From NCBI GenBank assembly GCA_963700375.1, contig CAVOXF010000006.1:434001-498000 (forward strand): a stretch of DNA of 64,000 bases, given 5' to 3'. Source of the DNA: JAHEEL01 sp963700375 (lineage in GTDB: Bacteria > Actinomycetota > Acidimicrobiia > Spongiisociales > UBA5794). This document shows, in pieces, positions 30,791 to 40,269 of the stretch; position 1 is the stretch's first letter; each line of letters starts with the position of its first letter. Below the pieces are notes generated by a model, which saw only the letters and a program-made list of their open reading frames with translations, searched no databases and was not told the DNA's origin. A program made the translations under genes and the position numbers.

Positions 30791-31948
30791 TCAGCCAAGC
30801 GCGTCCGGAACGACGAGTTCGCCCGAGATGATCCTCTCACGGAGTGCGTCGAGTTCCGGTTGGATGTCGTCGACGAAGCCGCCACTCGTGGAGTAGCCCA
30901 CGCCGTCGGCAGCAAGGTCGAACACCACAACACCCGACTGGTTGTCCTCGCCCAGGAAGTTCGTGATCGTGCCGTATACCGACGTATCGACCCGCTTGAG
31001 CATCGAGGTCAGGATGTACTCCTGCACGTCCTCGCCTGCGGTTAGGTACTGGTCGGAGTCGACGCCGATCGCCCACACCTTGCTGCCACTGGTCTCGGTG
31101 ACCTCCTTGGCTGCCTCGAACAGACCGCCGCCCGAGCCGCCTGCCGCGTGGTAGACGATGTCCGCGCCCTGCTCGAACATGGCGAGCGCCGCTTCCTTGC
31201 CCTTTGCCGGGTCGTTGAATCCCGAGAAGTCGGGCGGCTCGGTCAGGTACTGCACCAGGATCTCGATGTCAGGATTGATCTCCTTGGCACCGAACTCGTA
31301 CCCGGCCTGGAACTTGTTGATCAGGCCGATGTTGACGCCGCCGATGAAGCCGATGATGTCAGTCTGCGTCTTCAGAGCCGCGGCAGCGCCGACGAGCGCT
31401 GAACCCTCGTGCTCGGCGAATACGAGCGAATAGACGTTCGGCAGATCACTGACGGAGTCGACAATGGCGAACGTGGTGTCCGGGTAGGCCGGAGCCGTAT
31501 TCGCAAGCGCCTCGTCGAAAGCAAAGCCGATCGCGAAGATCAGATTGAATCCGCTCTCAGCAAGGAGGCGCAGGTTCTCTTCACGGTTCTCGCCACCAGC
31601 GGTCGGTTCGAGCTCCTGGGTCTCGATGCCGTAGTCGGCAATGCCCTTTTCAAGTCCCGCTGCTGCGGAGTCGTTGAACGACTTGTCGCCGCGTCCACCG
31701 ATGTCGTAGGCCATGCCGACCTTGACGCCCTCGCCGGACATCCCAGCGGCCGTCGTGGTCGTCTCTTCGGCAGGCGCCGCTGTTGTTGTGGTTTCTTCAG
31801 CCGGAGCTGCCGTCGTTGTGGTTTCTTCGCCACCCGATGCAGCTGTCGTGGTTGTCGTATCTTCGCTGTCGCTACTGCATGCAGCAACGATCAGCACGAA
31901 TGCGAGGAGCAGTGCGAACAAGCCCCCGCGTTTCTTCAATCCGTTCAT
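30791..31948 (-). CDS. bmpA: BMP-family substrate-binding lipoprotein (nucleoside ABC importer)
   Basis: About 385 residues. The lipoprotein signal KKRGGLFALLLAFVLIVAAC puts the lipidated Cys near residue 23. A Thr-rich linker follows, with tandem EETTTTAAPA units (about 30-85). The mature BMP domain shows VKVGMAYDIGGRGDKSFNDS, ANTAPAYPDTTFAIVD, FAEHEGSALVGAAAALKT, DIVYHAAGGSGGGLFEAA and VWAIGVDSDQYLTAG, all classic for purine-nucleoside/BMP binding proteins. It sits outside the membrane and delivers ligand to the permeases encoded downstream. The ATG at 31948 has AAAGGG about 7-8 bases upstream; a TACACT box at 32009-32014 gives a ~54-base leader. Confidence 0.92.
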   Translation of the reverse strand: MNGLKKRGGLFALLLAFVLIVAACSSDSEDTTTTTAASGGEETTTTAAPAEETTTTAAPAEETTTTAAGMSGEGVKVGMAYDIGGRGDKSFNDSAAAGLEKGIADYGIETQELEPTAGGENREENLRLLAESGFNLIFAIGFAFDEALANTAPAYPDTTFAIVDSVSDLPNVYSLVFAEHEGSALVGAAAALKTQTDIIGFIGGVNIGLINKFQAGYEFGAKEINPDIEILVQYLTEPPDFSGFNDPAKGKEAALAMFEQGADIVYHAAGGSGGGLFEAAKEVTETSGSKVWAIGVDSDQYLTAGEDVQEYILTSMLKRVDTSVYGTITNFLGEDNQSGVVVFDLAADGVGYSTSGGFVDDIQPELDALRERIISGELVVPDALG

Positions 31949-32008
31949 GGATCGAACCCTTTCTTTGGTCGAATCTGCTGCACACCTACCCACGGGTGCA
32001 ACACATCA

Positions 32009-32014
32009 AGTGTA
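32009..32014 (-). promoter_or_regulatory. -10 box (TACACT) for the bmpA operon
   Basis: Predicts a leader of about 54 bases before the ATG at 31948, in contrast to the leaderless genes nearby. A perfect palindrome CGCCCGCGGGCG lies a few bases upstream (about 32027-32038) and could be an operator or part of a terminator for clpC. Confidence 0.45.
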
Positions 32015-32067
32015 GGGGATTTCGGTCGCCCGCGGGCGGAGCGAGGGAAAGCGCCGAGCGCCGTTCT

Positions 32068-34572
32068 CTACATCTCGTTGTCAGCGAGTTCTACCGGGGG
32101 TTGGTCAGGGGTCTCGATCGACTCGAAGGAGAGCCGTTCCGGATCGTCCTCGTCGATGTCGACGAGAATCGTCGATCCGGCCGGGAACTCACGGTGCAGG
32201 ACTCGCTCGGAGAGCGGGTCCTCGAGCAGCCGCTGGATCGCACGCCGCAATGGGCGGGCACCGAGTTGCGGGTCGTACCCCTTCTCGGCGAGCCGAGTCT
32301 TGGCGGCGTCGGAAAGCGCCAGGTCGAGTGCCTGCGACTCGAGCTGCGTCCTCACCCGGGCGATCAGGAGGTCGACGATCGTCTTGACCTCTTCCCTCGT
32401 GAGTTCGTGGAAGACGATCACTTCGTCGATCCGGTTCAGGAACTCGGGCCGGAAGTGCTTCTTCAGCGACTCGACGACCCTCTCCCGCATACGGTCGTAG
32501 TTGACCTCTTCATCGTCGCTGGTGAACCCGATCGCCTTCTTGCGAAGGTCGGCGGTGCCAAGGTTCGACGTCATGATGATCACGGTGTTCTTGAAGTCGA
32601 CCGTGCGTCCCTGCGAGTCCGTCAAGCGACCGTCCTCGAGAATCTGCAGCAGGATATTGAACACGTCCTGATGGGCCTTCTCGATTTCGTCGAACAGGAC
32701 CACCGAGAACGGCTTCCTCCTCACCGCTTCGGTGAGTTGGCCGCCCTCGTCGTAGCCGACATAGCCGGGAGGAGAACCGACCAGGCGGCTGACGGCATGC
32801 TTCTCCATGTACTCGGACATGTCGATCTGGATCAGTGCGTCTTCGTCTCCGAAGAGGAAGCTGGTCAGGGCCTTGGCCGACTCCGTCTTTCCGACACCTG
32901 AGGGGCCGAGGAAGATGAACGACCCGGCAGGACGCTTGGGATCTTTCAACCCGGCGCGGGTACGACGGATGGCCTTGGAGACCGCCTCGATTGCGTCGTG
33001 CTGACCAACGATTCGCGTGTGGAGTTCGTCCTCCATCTTGAGGAGCCGTTCGGTCTCTTCTTCAGTGAGGCGGTGGACCGGAATCCCCGTCCACTGCGCG
33101 AGCACTTCAGCGATCTGCTCCTCGTCGATCACGGCCGAATAGTCCTCGCCGACGGCCATGCCCTGGGCTTCGAATCCGGACCGCTCGTCCATCAGAACCC
33201 GCTCCTGATCGCGGATCTTCGCAGCACGCTCGTACTGCTGGGCATAGACAGCATCTCGCTTGTCAGAGCGAAGCTTGGAGACCTTCTCGTCGATGTTGCG
33301 AACATCGGGGGGGAGATCCTTGCGCTTGAGCCGCATCCGGCTCCCGGCCTCATCGATGAGGTCGATAGCCTTGTCCGGCAGGAACCGGTCCGCGATGTAG
33401 CGGTCGGCGAGGTTTGCGGCATTGACGAGCGCCTGGTCGGTGAACCGGACCCGGTGATGATCCTCGTACGAATCGCGCAGGCCTTCGAGGATCTTGATCG
33501 TGTCGGCCACAGTCGGCTCTTCGACCTGGATGGGCTGAAAGCGACGCTCGAGTGCGGAATCCTTCTCGAGGTACTTGCGGTATTCCTCGAGGGTTGTGGC
33601 GCCGACGGTCTGCAACTCGCCACGTGCGAGCATCGGCTTGAGGATGCTGGCGGCGTCGATGGCGCCCTCGGCGGCGCCGGCACCGACGAGGGTGTGAATC
33701 TCGTCGATGAAGAGAATGATGTCGCCACGGGTCCTGATCTCCTTCAGCACCTTCTTGAGGCGCTCTTCGAAGTCGCCGCGATAGCGAGAGCCTGCGACGA
33801 GGGCGCCGAGGTCGAGGGTGTAGAGGTGCTTGTCGGTGAGCGTGTCCGGTACGTTGCCGTCCACGATCTTCTGGGCCAGACCTTCGACGATGGCGGTCTT
33901 GCCGACACCGGGCTCTCCAATGAGGACCGGGTTGTTCTTGGTCCTGCGGGACAGAACCTGCATGACGCGCTCGATTTCGGTCGCCCGGCCTATAACCGGG
34001 TCGAGCTTGCGTTCACGGGCAAGCTGGGTGAGGTTCCGGCCGAACTGGTCGAGGACGGTCGAACCGCTGCTCGACCCGGTTGGTTCCGCTCGTCCGCTGC
34101 CACCGGGATGACCGGCAGGAGCCGCGTCCTCTCCCTGTACACCGGAGAGCAACTGGATCACCGTCTGACGAACCTTGTGGAGGTCGGCGCCGAGTTGCTG
34201 GAGAACCTGTGCGGCAACACCCTCCCCCTCGCGGATCAGACCGAGGAGGATGTGCTCGGTACCGATGTAGTTGTGTCCGAGCTGAAGCGCCTCGCGGAGG
34301 GACAGTTCGAGAACCTTCTTAGCCCTCGGAGTGAACGGGATGTGCCCGCTCGGGGCCTGCGACCCCTGGCCGATGATCTCAACGACCTGGCTGCGCACAG
34401 ACTCGAGGCTGATGCCCATGCTTTCGAGCGCTCGAGCGGCAACACCCTCGCCCTCGTGGATCAGACCGAGGAGGATGTGCTCGGTGCCGATGTAGTTGTG
34501 GTTGAGGAGCCGCGCCTCTTCCTGAGCAAGGACGACGACCCTTCGGGCCCTATCGGTGAACCGTTCGAACAA
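32068..34572 (-). CDS. clpC: ATP-dependent Clp protease ATP-binding subunit ClpC
   Basis: 834-residue HSP100 unfoldase that feeds substrates to ClpP. Two Clp-N repeats (residues ~1-145) each contain HNYIGTEHILLGLI. AAA1 has Walker A LIGEPGVGKTAIVEGLAQ. A UVR-type middle segment (YAQQYERAAKIRDQE) follows. AAA2 has FLGPSGVGKTESAKAL and FDEIEKAHQDVFNILLQILE. The start is TTG at 34572 (MFERFTDRARRVVVLAQEEA, the exact family N-terminus), preceded by GATGAGG with 7-base spacing. A TATACT -10 box lies at 34625-34630. Antisense frames over it are shadows. Confidence 0.96.
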   Translation of the reverse strand: MFERFTDRARRVVVLAQEEARLLNHNYIGTEHILLGLIHEGEGVAARALESMGISLESVRSQVVEIIGQGSQAPSGHIPFTPRAKKVLELSLREALQLGHNYIGTEHILLGLIREGEGVAAQVLQQLGADLHKVRQTVIQLLSGVQGEDAAPAGHPGGSGRAEPTGSSSGSTVLDQFGRNLTQLARERKLDPVIGRATEIERVMQVLSRRTKNNPVLIGEPGVGKTAIVEGLAQKIVDGNVPDTLTDKHLYTLDLGALVAGSRYRGDFEERLKKVLKEIRTRGDIILFIDEIHTLVGAGAAEGAIDAASILKPMLARGELQTVGATTLEEYRKYLEKDSALERRFQPIQVEEPTVADTIKILEGLRDSYEDHHRVRFTDQALVNAANLADRYIADRFLPDKAIDLIDEAGSRMRLKRKDLPPDVRNIDEKVSKLRSDKRDAVYAQQYERAAKIRDQERVLMDERSGFEAQGMAVGEDYSAVIDEEQIAEVLAQWTGIPVHRLTEEETERLLKMEDELHTRIVGQHDAIEAVSKAIRRTRAGLKDPKRPAGSFIFLGPSGVGKTESAKALTSFLFGDEDALIQIDMSEYMEKHAVSRLVGSPPGYVGYDEGGQLTEAVRRKPFSVVLFDEIEKAHQDVFNILLQILEDGRLTDSQGRTVDFKNTVIIMTSNLGTADLRKKAIGFTSDDEEVNYDRMRERVVESLKKHFRPEFLNRIDEVIVFHELTREEVKTIVDLLIARVRTQLESQALDLALSDAAKTRLAEKGYDPQLGARPLRRAIQRLLEDPLSERVLHREFPAGSTILVDIDEDDPERLSFESIETPDQPPVELADNEM

Positions 34573-34624
34573 GACAGTACCTCATCATGTAACAGCGGCG
34601 CCGGGTTCCCCGGGCGCCTCATCG

Positions 34625-34630
34625 AGTATA
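34625..34630 (-). promoter_or_regulatory. -10 box (TATACT) of clpC
   Basis: A close match to the consensus, with a leader of about 46 bases including the Shine-Dalgarno site. No clear -35 was found at 16-18 bp, so an activator or stress factor may be needed. Confidence 0.5.
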
Positions 34631-34735
34631 GGACGGGGTGTCGATAAGCCCCGGGTTGTCTCACCGGGCGTTCCGGCTCATGATTCAACGAACACCGGGG
34701 CTACCATCCGGATTCCCGACACTTCTTGGAGACCC

Positions 34736-35728
34736 GTGGATCGGCCCATTCTCAATGATCTCGTGCCCGTCCCCCGTGTGTGGGAGCGGATGGCCGCGGT
34801 TGAGGACCGCCTCCTCGAAGTGACGGAGTCGGATGACGAGTTCCTCACCGACATCGCCCAACACCTCTTGCGGGCGGGAGGGAAACGCTACCGACCGCTG
34901 CTTGCCCAGGTTGCCGCCGAATTCGGTCCCGGCAACGGCGATGGACCCGTCGAGGCAGGCGTCTCGGTCGAACTGGTCCACGTGGGATCGCTCTACCACG
35001 ACGATGTGATCGACGAAGCCGAGTCGCGTCGCGGCGAGGTGTCGGTCAACGAGAATTGGTCCAACACGATCGCCATTCTGGCGGGCGACTTCCTCCTCGC
35101 CCGGGCATCCGAAGTCGCCGCCCCTCTCGGTGAGGAAGCTGTTGCGCTCGTCGCCCAGACCTACGCCCGGCTCTGTGAGGGCCAGGTCGCTGAGCTCCGC
35201 TTCGCCGCCGGCCTCGATCACGGCGCCGACGGCTACTTCCGGGTCATCGGTGGAAAGACTGCAAGCCTGATCAGGACATCGGCGCGGCTCGGTGCCATGA
35301 CCGCAGACGCCCGGCCCGAGAGCGTCGAGGCCATAAGCGAGTGGGCGTGGGAGATGGGCCTCGTCTTCCAGATGACGGACGACGTCCTCGACCTGGTCGC
35401 CGACGAGGCATTCCTCGGAAAGCCCGCCGGTTCGGACATCGGCGAAGGGGTGTATACCTTGCCGGTGTTGTACGCCGCTGATGGGCCCGACGGAGCGGAG
35501 ATTCGTGCACTACTCGGCGAAGGCGCTCCCACCGATCGCGTGGTGATCGACCGTGTCATTCAACTCACGGCATCCGGCGGATTCGTCGATCGTGTCATCG
35601 ACGAGGCCGTCGCCCACATGGCCCGAGCGGAGCAGGCCTCGAATAGGATCCCCGATAGCTCGCTGACCCCGGTCCTCCGCAACCTCGACGCCTACATCCT
35701 CGGCCGCGTCGAAGCCGCCCGCGGCTGA
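34736..35728 (+). CDS. Polyprenyl diphosphate synthase (trans-isoprenyl)
   Basis: About 330 residues, all-helical prenyltransferase that extends allylic diphosphates with isopentenyl diphosphate, probably for menaquinone side chains. The first Asp-rich motif is in SLYHDDVIDEAESRRG and the second in VFQMTDDVLDLVAD. LLRAGGKRYRPLL and GGKTASLIRTSARLG are also typical. It resembles heptaprenyl/octaprenyl synthases in size; chain length cannot be assigned. The start is GTG at 34736, with GGAGA 5 bases upstream; frames starting earlier cross the clpC promoter. Its substrate comes from the MEP pathway (ispD, ispF at 21-22 kb). Convergent with lysS. Confidence 0.9.
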   Translation: MDRPILNDLVPVPRVWERMAAVEDRLLEVTESDDEFLTDIAQHLLRAGGKRYRPLLAQVAAEFGPGNGDGPVEAGVSVELVHVGSLYHDDVIDEAESRRGEVSVNENWSNTIAILAGDFLLARASEVAAPLGEEAVALVAQTYARLCEGQVAELRFAAGLDHGADGYFRVIGGKTASLIRTSARLGAMTADARPESVEAISEWAWEMGLVFQMTDDVLDLVADEAFLGKPAGSDIGEGVYTLPVLYAADGPDGAEIRALLGEGAPTDRVVIDRVIQLTASGGFVDRVIDEAVAHMARAEQASNRIPDSSLTPVLRNLDAYILGRVEAARG

Positions 35729-35734
35729 CGAGAC

Positions 35735-37228
35735 CTACTCCGGGCGCATTGTTGGGAACAGGATCACTTCCCGGATGTGTTTGCGGTCGGTGAGCAGCAT
35801 CACGAGCCGGTCGACGCCGATGCCGAGACCGCCGGTTGGTGGAAGCCCGTACTCGAGCGCCCTGAGGTAGTCCTCGTCGATCGGGTGCGCCTCGTCGTCT
35901 CCTGCGGCCCGGGCCGCAGCCTGTGCCTCGAAGCGTTCGCGTTGATCGAATGGATCGTTGAGTTCCGAGAACGCATTTGCGTACTCAGCGCCTGCGACGA
36001 CCAACTCGAATCGTTCGGTCATCTCGGGATCGTCCCTCCGGGCCCGGGCCAAAGGGGAGACTTCGGCGGGATAGTCCGTCACGAACGTCGGCTCCCAGAT
36101 AGTCGACTCCACCACTTCGTCGTAGATCCCGAACACGACGCGCCCGACCCCCCACGATGGATCAACGTCGACCCCGCGGCCGGCAGCAAGTTCTGTGATG
36201 CGGCTCAACGGCATCCCGAGCGAGACCTCTTCCCCGACAGCTTCGGACACCAAGTCGAAGAGCCGCACCCTCCGGAACGGCGGGCCGAGGTCGAGCAGTC
36301 GGCCCTGGTAGGTGAGCGTCGTCGTGCCAACCGAGCTTTGAGCGACGGCTGCCATCACGTCCTCCACCAGCCTCATGATGTCGTTGTAGTCGGCGAAGGC
36401 TTGATATGCCTCGAGCGAAGTGAACTCCGGGTTGTGGGTCGCATCGATCCCCTCGTTGCGGAAGATCCGCCCGATCTCGAAGACGCGTTCCATCCCTCCC
36501 ACCACCAGCTGCTTCAGCGGCAGTTCGGTTGCGATTCGGAGCGAAAGGTCGATATCGAGTGCGTTGTGATGCGTCTCAAACGGCTTCGCGGTCGCGCCGG
36601 TCGCTTGGGCCATCAGAATCGGCGTCTCGACCTCGACAAAACCACGGTCCGCAAACTGTCGTCGAAGCTCGGAGACGACCTTCGCCCGCACAAGCGCCGT
36701 CTTCAGCGACTCTGTGTTCACCATCAGGTCGAGATAGCGCTGCCGCGAACGGGCCTCGACATCCTTGAGCCCGTGCCACTTCTCCGGCAATGGTCGGAAC
36801 GCCTTGGCCAGGAGGGTCACCGAGGTCACGCGGACGCTCAGCTCACCCTTCTTGGTGACGATGAGCTCGCCGGTCGCCCCGATCCAGTCCCCCGAGTCGA
36901 GATCGAGGAAGCGATCAAAGCCCTCGTCCCCGAGGACCGCCTTGCTGACGAAGAGCTGGATCCTCCCGGACGCGTCCTGGAGCACGCCGAAGGCGAGGCG
37001 CCCCATGTCGCGCACGTTCATCAACCGCCCGGCGACCGCGGTCTCGGTTCCGGTCTCGGCTCCCGGTTCGAGGTCGGCGTATCGCTCCTGTAGATCGGCG
37101 GCAAGATCACTGCGGTCGAATCGGTACGGGTACCCGCCTTCGGCCACGACCTCTCGATGCTTCGCTACACGCGCGGCGACGAGAGGATCGTCGTGCGGAT
37201 TCGGTGTACTCGACGTGTCGTCGGTCAT
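35735..37228 (-). CDS. lysS: Lysyl-tRNA synthetase (class II)
   Basis: 497 residues. The N-terminal OB-fold anticodon-binding domain includes VAGRLMNVRDMGRLAFGVLQ. Class II motif 2 is IFRNEGIDATHNPEFTSLE and motif 3 is GGLGIGVDRLVMLLTD. It charges tRNA-Lys. The ATG overlaps the coaX stop as ATGA. Last gene of a coupled series running back through coaX, panC, DUF2520, folK and upstream genes; it ends 6 bp from the convergent polyprenyl synthase. Confidence 0.96.
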   Translation of the reverse strand: MTDDTSSTPNPHDDPLVAARVAKHREVVAEGGYPYRFDRSDLAADLQERYADLEPGAETGTETAVAGRLMNVRDMGRLAFGVLQDASGRIQLFVSKAVLGDEGFDRFLDLDSGDWIGATGELIVTKKGELSVRVTSVTLLAKAFRPLPEKWHGLKDVEARSRQRYLDLMVNTESLKTALVRAKVVSELRRQFADRGFVEVETPILMAQATGATAKPFETHHNALDIDLSLRIATELPLKQLVVGGMERVFEIGRIFRNEGIDATHNPEFTSLEAYQAFADYNDIMRLVEDVMAAVAQSSVGTTTLTYQGRLLDLGPPFRRVRLFDLVSEAVGEEVSLGMPLSRITELAAGRGVDVDPSWGVGRVVFGIYDEVVESTIWEPTFVTDYPAEVSPLARARRDDPEMTERFELVVAGAEYANAFSELNDPFDQRERFEAQAAARAAGDDEAHPIDEDYLRALEYGLPPTGGLGIGVDRLVMLLTDRKHIREVILFPTMRPE

Positions 37229-37995
37229 TCGTCTTCCTGATTCCGGTCGAAGATGATCCGCAGTCCGTCGAGCGTCAGATACTCGTCGACGACTTCGACG
37301 TTGCGGCAGTAGGGAACGATGGTAGAGGCAAGCCCCCCGGTGGCGACAACGACCGGCGCCTCACCGACCTCGTCGATGACGCGTTCGAGGATACCGTCGA
37401 CCAGGCCGGCATGGCCGTACAACGCACCACTCTGGATCGCCTCCACCGTGCCCCGGCCGATCGGCGATCTCGGCGGCACAAACTCCACTCGGCGGAGGGC
37501 CGCTGTGCCGGAGATCAGGGCCCGTGTCGATATTTCGAGTCCGGGGGCGATCACACCGCCGATGTATGCGCCGTCGGGGCTCACGACGTCGAAGTTCGTC
37601 GAGGTCCCGAAGTCGACCACGACGGCAGGGCTGCCGTACTTTTCCCGCGCACCCACCGCGTTGACCACCCGGTCGGCGCCTACCTCTCGCGGGTTGTCGA
37701 TCTGGATCGACATGCCGGTCCTGATACCCGGTCCGATGACGAGAACCGGTCCATGAGACAGGGCCGGTGCGACGTTGCGCATCGTTGCGGTAATCGATGG
37801 CACCACGCTCGAAACCGCCACGCCGCCGATGTCGTTCGGCGTGAAGCCATCGAGGGCGAGCACGCCGAGCAGCTCCCACCGCATCTCGTCGGATGTCTGC
37901 TCCTTGGTCGAGAAGCGCCAGTGGCCGACGAGTTCGGCTTCACGGAACAGCCCGACGGCGACTTGCGTGTTCCCGACGTCGATGGTGAGCAGCAT
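37225..37995 (-). CDS. coaX: Type III pantothenate kinase
   Basis: 256 residues, ASKHA-fold kinase that phosphorylates pantothenate in the first committed step of CoA synthesis. It shows MLLTIDVGNTQVAVGLF for phosphate binding, GADRVVNAVGAREKYG, VVVDFGTSTNFDVVSPDG, IGGVIAPGLEISTRALI and VATGGLASTI. The start ATG shares its first base with the panC stop (TGATG). Pantothenate made by PanC just upstream is its substrate, so the gene order follows the pathway. Confidence 0.94.
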   Translation of the reverse strand: MLLTIDVGNTQVAVGLFREAELVGHWRFSTKEQTSDEMRWELLGVLALDGFTPNDIGGVAVSSVVPSITATMRNVAPALSHGPVLVIGPGIRTGMSIQIDNPREVGADRVVNAVGAREKYGSPAVVVDFGTSTNFDVVSPDGAYIGGVIAPGLEISTRALISGTAALRRVEFVPPRSPIGRGTVEAIQSGALYGHAGLVDGILERVIDEVGEAPVVVATGGLASTIVPYCRNVEVVDEYLTLDGLRIIFDRNQEDE

Positions 37996-38891
37996 CAGGT
38001 CTCCTTGTAGAGAATCGAGGTTTCGTCGAGGCGGACCCCTTCGTCGGGTGCCCATCGGCCGTCGACTCGGTCGATGTGGATGTTGTCGAGGAGTCTCGTC
38101 GTCCCAACGCGAGCCGTCATGGCCAGAAATGCGGAACGATCGAGAGTCTCGAGGGGCTCCGCCGTGCCCTGATCGGACAGCGTGGCGTACTCCACCTCGA
38201 TGTCGGCTTCGGCGTTGGCCGGCGCACCAGCGATCCGTTCGAGTACCGATGCCGAACGCTCCCCCGCTCTCACAGCTTCGGCGGCGGCGAACATGCCGCG
38301 GCTGATCGATCGGGCCGCGATGCGTTGCTCCTGGTCGAGGTAGATGTTCCTCGATGAGAGTGCCAACCCGTCGGCCTCCCGAACAATGGGACAGCCGACG
38401 ACAACGGTTGGGAACGAAAGGTCGGCCGTCATCCGGCGCACGGTCACCAGTTGCTGCGCGTCCTTGCGACCGAAGTACGAGCGGTCGGGTTCGATGCCGG
38501 CGAAGAGTTTCGCAACGACCGTGGCGACACCGTCGAAATGACCGGGACGGCGGGCACCCTCCATTCCCTCGGTCACCCGCGCGACGGAGACGGTCGTCAG
38601 TTGCTCACCGGGGTACATCACCTCTACCGGTGGAGCGAACAACACATCGGCTCCGGCAGCCTCGACGAGTGCGGCATCCCGGTCGAGGTCCCGGGGATAG
38701 GACTCCAAGTCTTCATTCGGACCGAACTGCAGGGGGTTGACGAACAAGCTGACGGTGACGGTGTCGCAGTCGCGTCTCGCGGCTTCCACGAGGCTCAGGT
38801 GGCCCTCGTGGAGGTAGCCCATGGTCGGTACAAACCCGACGCATCCCGTACCGAGGTCTCTCGCAGCGCCGAATGACTCAACGATCTTCAC
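37995..38891 (-). CDS. panC: Pantothenate synthetase
   Basis: 298 residues. It ligates pantoate and beta-alanine with ATP. The nucleotidyltransferase motifs are FVPTMGYLHEGHLSLVEAAR (HxGH-like) and LALSSRNIYLD (KMSKS-like). SLFVNPLQFGPNEDLESYPR and SYFGRKDAQQLVTVRRM are also conserved. The start is GTG at 38891, overlapping the DUF2520 stop as GTGA. panD, which makes beta-alanine and often follows panC, is absent here. Confidence 0.95.
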   Translation of the reverse strand: MKIVESFGAARDLGTGCVGFVPTMGYLHEGHLSLVEAARRDCDTVTVSLFVNPLQFGPNEDLESYPRDLDRDAALVEAAGADVLFAPPVEVMYPGEQLTTVSVARVTEGMEGARRPGHFDGVATVVAKLFAGIEPDRSYFGRKDAQQLVTVRRMTADLSFPTVVVGCPIVREADGLALSSRNIYLDQEQRIAARSISRGMFAAAEAVRAGERSASVLERIAGAPANAEADIEVEYATLSDQGTAEPLETLDRSAFLAMTARVGTTRLLDNIHIDRVDGRWAPDEGVRLDETSILYKET

Positions 38892-39700
38892 GAATCACGC
38901 TCCTGGTGTCGTGAGGCCGCCACCTCGGTTGTTGCATCCACCATCAACTCGAACGCGGCGGCCAGATCCGGCGCGACGGAGCGAACCGCCTCGATCTGGG
39001 CGGCAATCGTCTCTCTGTCACCGCGAGCGATCGGTCCGGTCAGGGACGCCAACGGTCCGGCATCGAACGCGTTCTCCACGATCGCATCGACGAGGGGTCG
39101 GGCCGCATCAAACGGCACACCGGTCTCCTCCATGAGCCGCTGGGCGATTGCAAGGGCGGCGATCGGGAAGTTGGCCGCAGCCGCCGCAGCCGCGTGGTAG
39201 GCGGCGCGGTCCGCGTCCGCCAGATCGAACGGGATTCCTCCGAGGGAAGAGGCGAACCGGTGGAGGTCTGATCGCAGCGGCCCGTGCGCGGTGACGGCCA
39301 TCCATGCACCGACAAGGGCGCGCGCGCCCCGGTCGGGTGTCGGCATCGTCTGCAGCGGATGGAGCGAGCCGACGGCCAGCCCATGGGCAGCAAACGGTTC
39401 CAGCGCTGCGACCGGCATCGCCCCAGACAAGTGGATGGCGGCAGCCGCGGCGTTTCTTGCGACCGGGGCGACCCGTCCCGCCACGTGTTCGATCGCGGAA
39501 TCGCGCACCGCGAGAATCACAAGATCTGCAGCCGGAATGGGTTCGCCGATGCCCAGAGCGACGGCGTCCAGACGCCTGGCAACGACATAGGCTTGCTCAG
39601 AATCACGTGCGGCGACCGCGACCACGTCGTGACCTGCACCGTTTGCTGCGTACGCGACGGACTGGCCCGCCCGTCCGGGTCCCACGAGGACGATCCGCAT
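38888..39700 (-). CDS. DUF2520 Rossmann-fold dehydrogenase-like protein next to panC
   Basis: 270 residues. The N-terminal NAD(P)-binding fold shows MRIVLVGPGRAGQSVAYAAN. Conserved blocks AIHLSGAMPVAALEPFAAHG, VGSLHPLQTMPTPDRGARAL and the C-terminal YHAAAAAAANFPIAALAIA match the DUF2520 family, distantly related to ketopantoate reductase and F420-dependent oxidoreductases. In mycobacteria a homologue also sits directly before panC, so a role in pantoate supply has been suspected; activity is not shown. The ATG at 39700 has a GGAG site; the long upstream extension is not family-like. Confidence 0.85.
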   Translation of the reverse strand: MRIVLVGPGRAGQSVAYAANGAGHDVVAVAARDSEQAYVVARRLDAVALGIGEPIPAADLVILAVRDSAIEHVAGRVAPVARNAAAAAIHLSGAMPVAALEPFAAHGLAVGSLHPLQTMPTPDRGARALVGAWMAVTAHGPLRSDLHRFASSLGGIPFDLADADRAAYHAAAAAAANFPIAALAIAQRLMEETGVPFDAARPLVDAIVENAFDAGPLASLTGPIARGDRETIAAQIEAVRSVAPDLAAAFELMVDATTEVAASRHQERDS

Positions 39701-39774
39701 GTGGCTCCGATCCTCCCGGTATCGGTCCGGCCCCGCCTCGGGGCTCGCTGGGGGCAAACGTACTACGTCCGCGC

Positions 39775-40269
39775 TCAATCGGGGTTGCGAAGGCTCACTC
39801 CGATCCGCTCGAGCACCTGACGCTCCACGGCATCGGAAGCCGCGGTCACACGTGTCCCATCCGGCATGGTGGCGTCCGGCCACACGTCGTGCAGCGGCTC
39901 GAGAACGAAGCGCCGTTCGGCCATCCTCGGGTGAGGGATCGTGAGGCCCTCCTCCGAGATGCTGAGCCGCTCCCAGAGGATCACGTCGAGGTCGAGGGTC
40001 CTCGGCCCCCAACGGGTTTGCCGGACGCGACCGCGGCCGCGTTCGATGATGAGGAGCGCTCGGAGCAGGCCATGCGGCGTGTGGGCGGTGTCGACCACTA
40101 CGACGGCGTTGAGGAACGGATCTTGCTCAGGACCGCCGATTGGGGCGGTCTCGTATATCGGAGAAACGGCGCGGACCCGACCAATCGATGCAAGGCCGAC
40201 GACCGCTGCATCGAGGTGTGTAATCCGGTCTCCCAAGTTGGACCCAAGACCGATCGCGCAGCGGCTCAC
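39775..40269 (-). CDS. folK: 2-amino-4-hydroxy-6-hydroxymethyldihydropteridine pyrophosphokinase
   Basis: 164 residues. It transfers pyrophosphate from ATP to 6-hydroxymethyl-7,8-dihydropterin in folate synthesis. It shows CAIGLGSNLGDRITHLDAA, ETAPIGGPEQDPFLNAVVVV, the ATP/Mg block RWGPRTLDLDVILWE and IPHPRMAERRFVLEPL. The GTG start at 40269 overlaps the stop of the pseudophosphatase gene as GTGA. Its product is the substrate of FolP, encoded two genes upstream. Confidence 0.95.
   Translation of the reverse strand: MSRCAIGLGSNLGDRITHLDAAVVGLASIGRVRAVSPIYETAPIGGPEQDPFLNAVVVVDTAHTPHGLLRALLIIERGRGRVRQTRWGPRTLDLDVILWERLSISEEGLTIPHPRMAERRFVLEPLHDVWPDATMPDGTRVTAASDAVERQVLERIGVSLRNPD

Noticed and set aside
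32998..34647. 549-residue + strand frame opposite clpC
   Set aside because: Antisense shadow of a gene with unambiguous motifs; it contains no recognisable domain.
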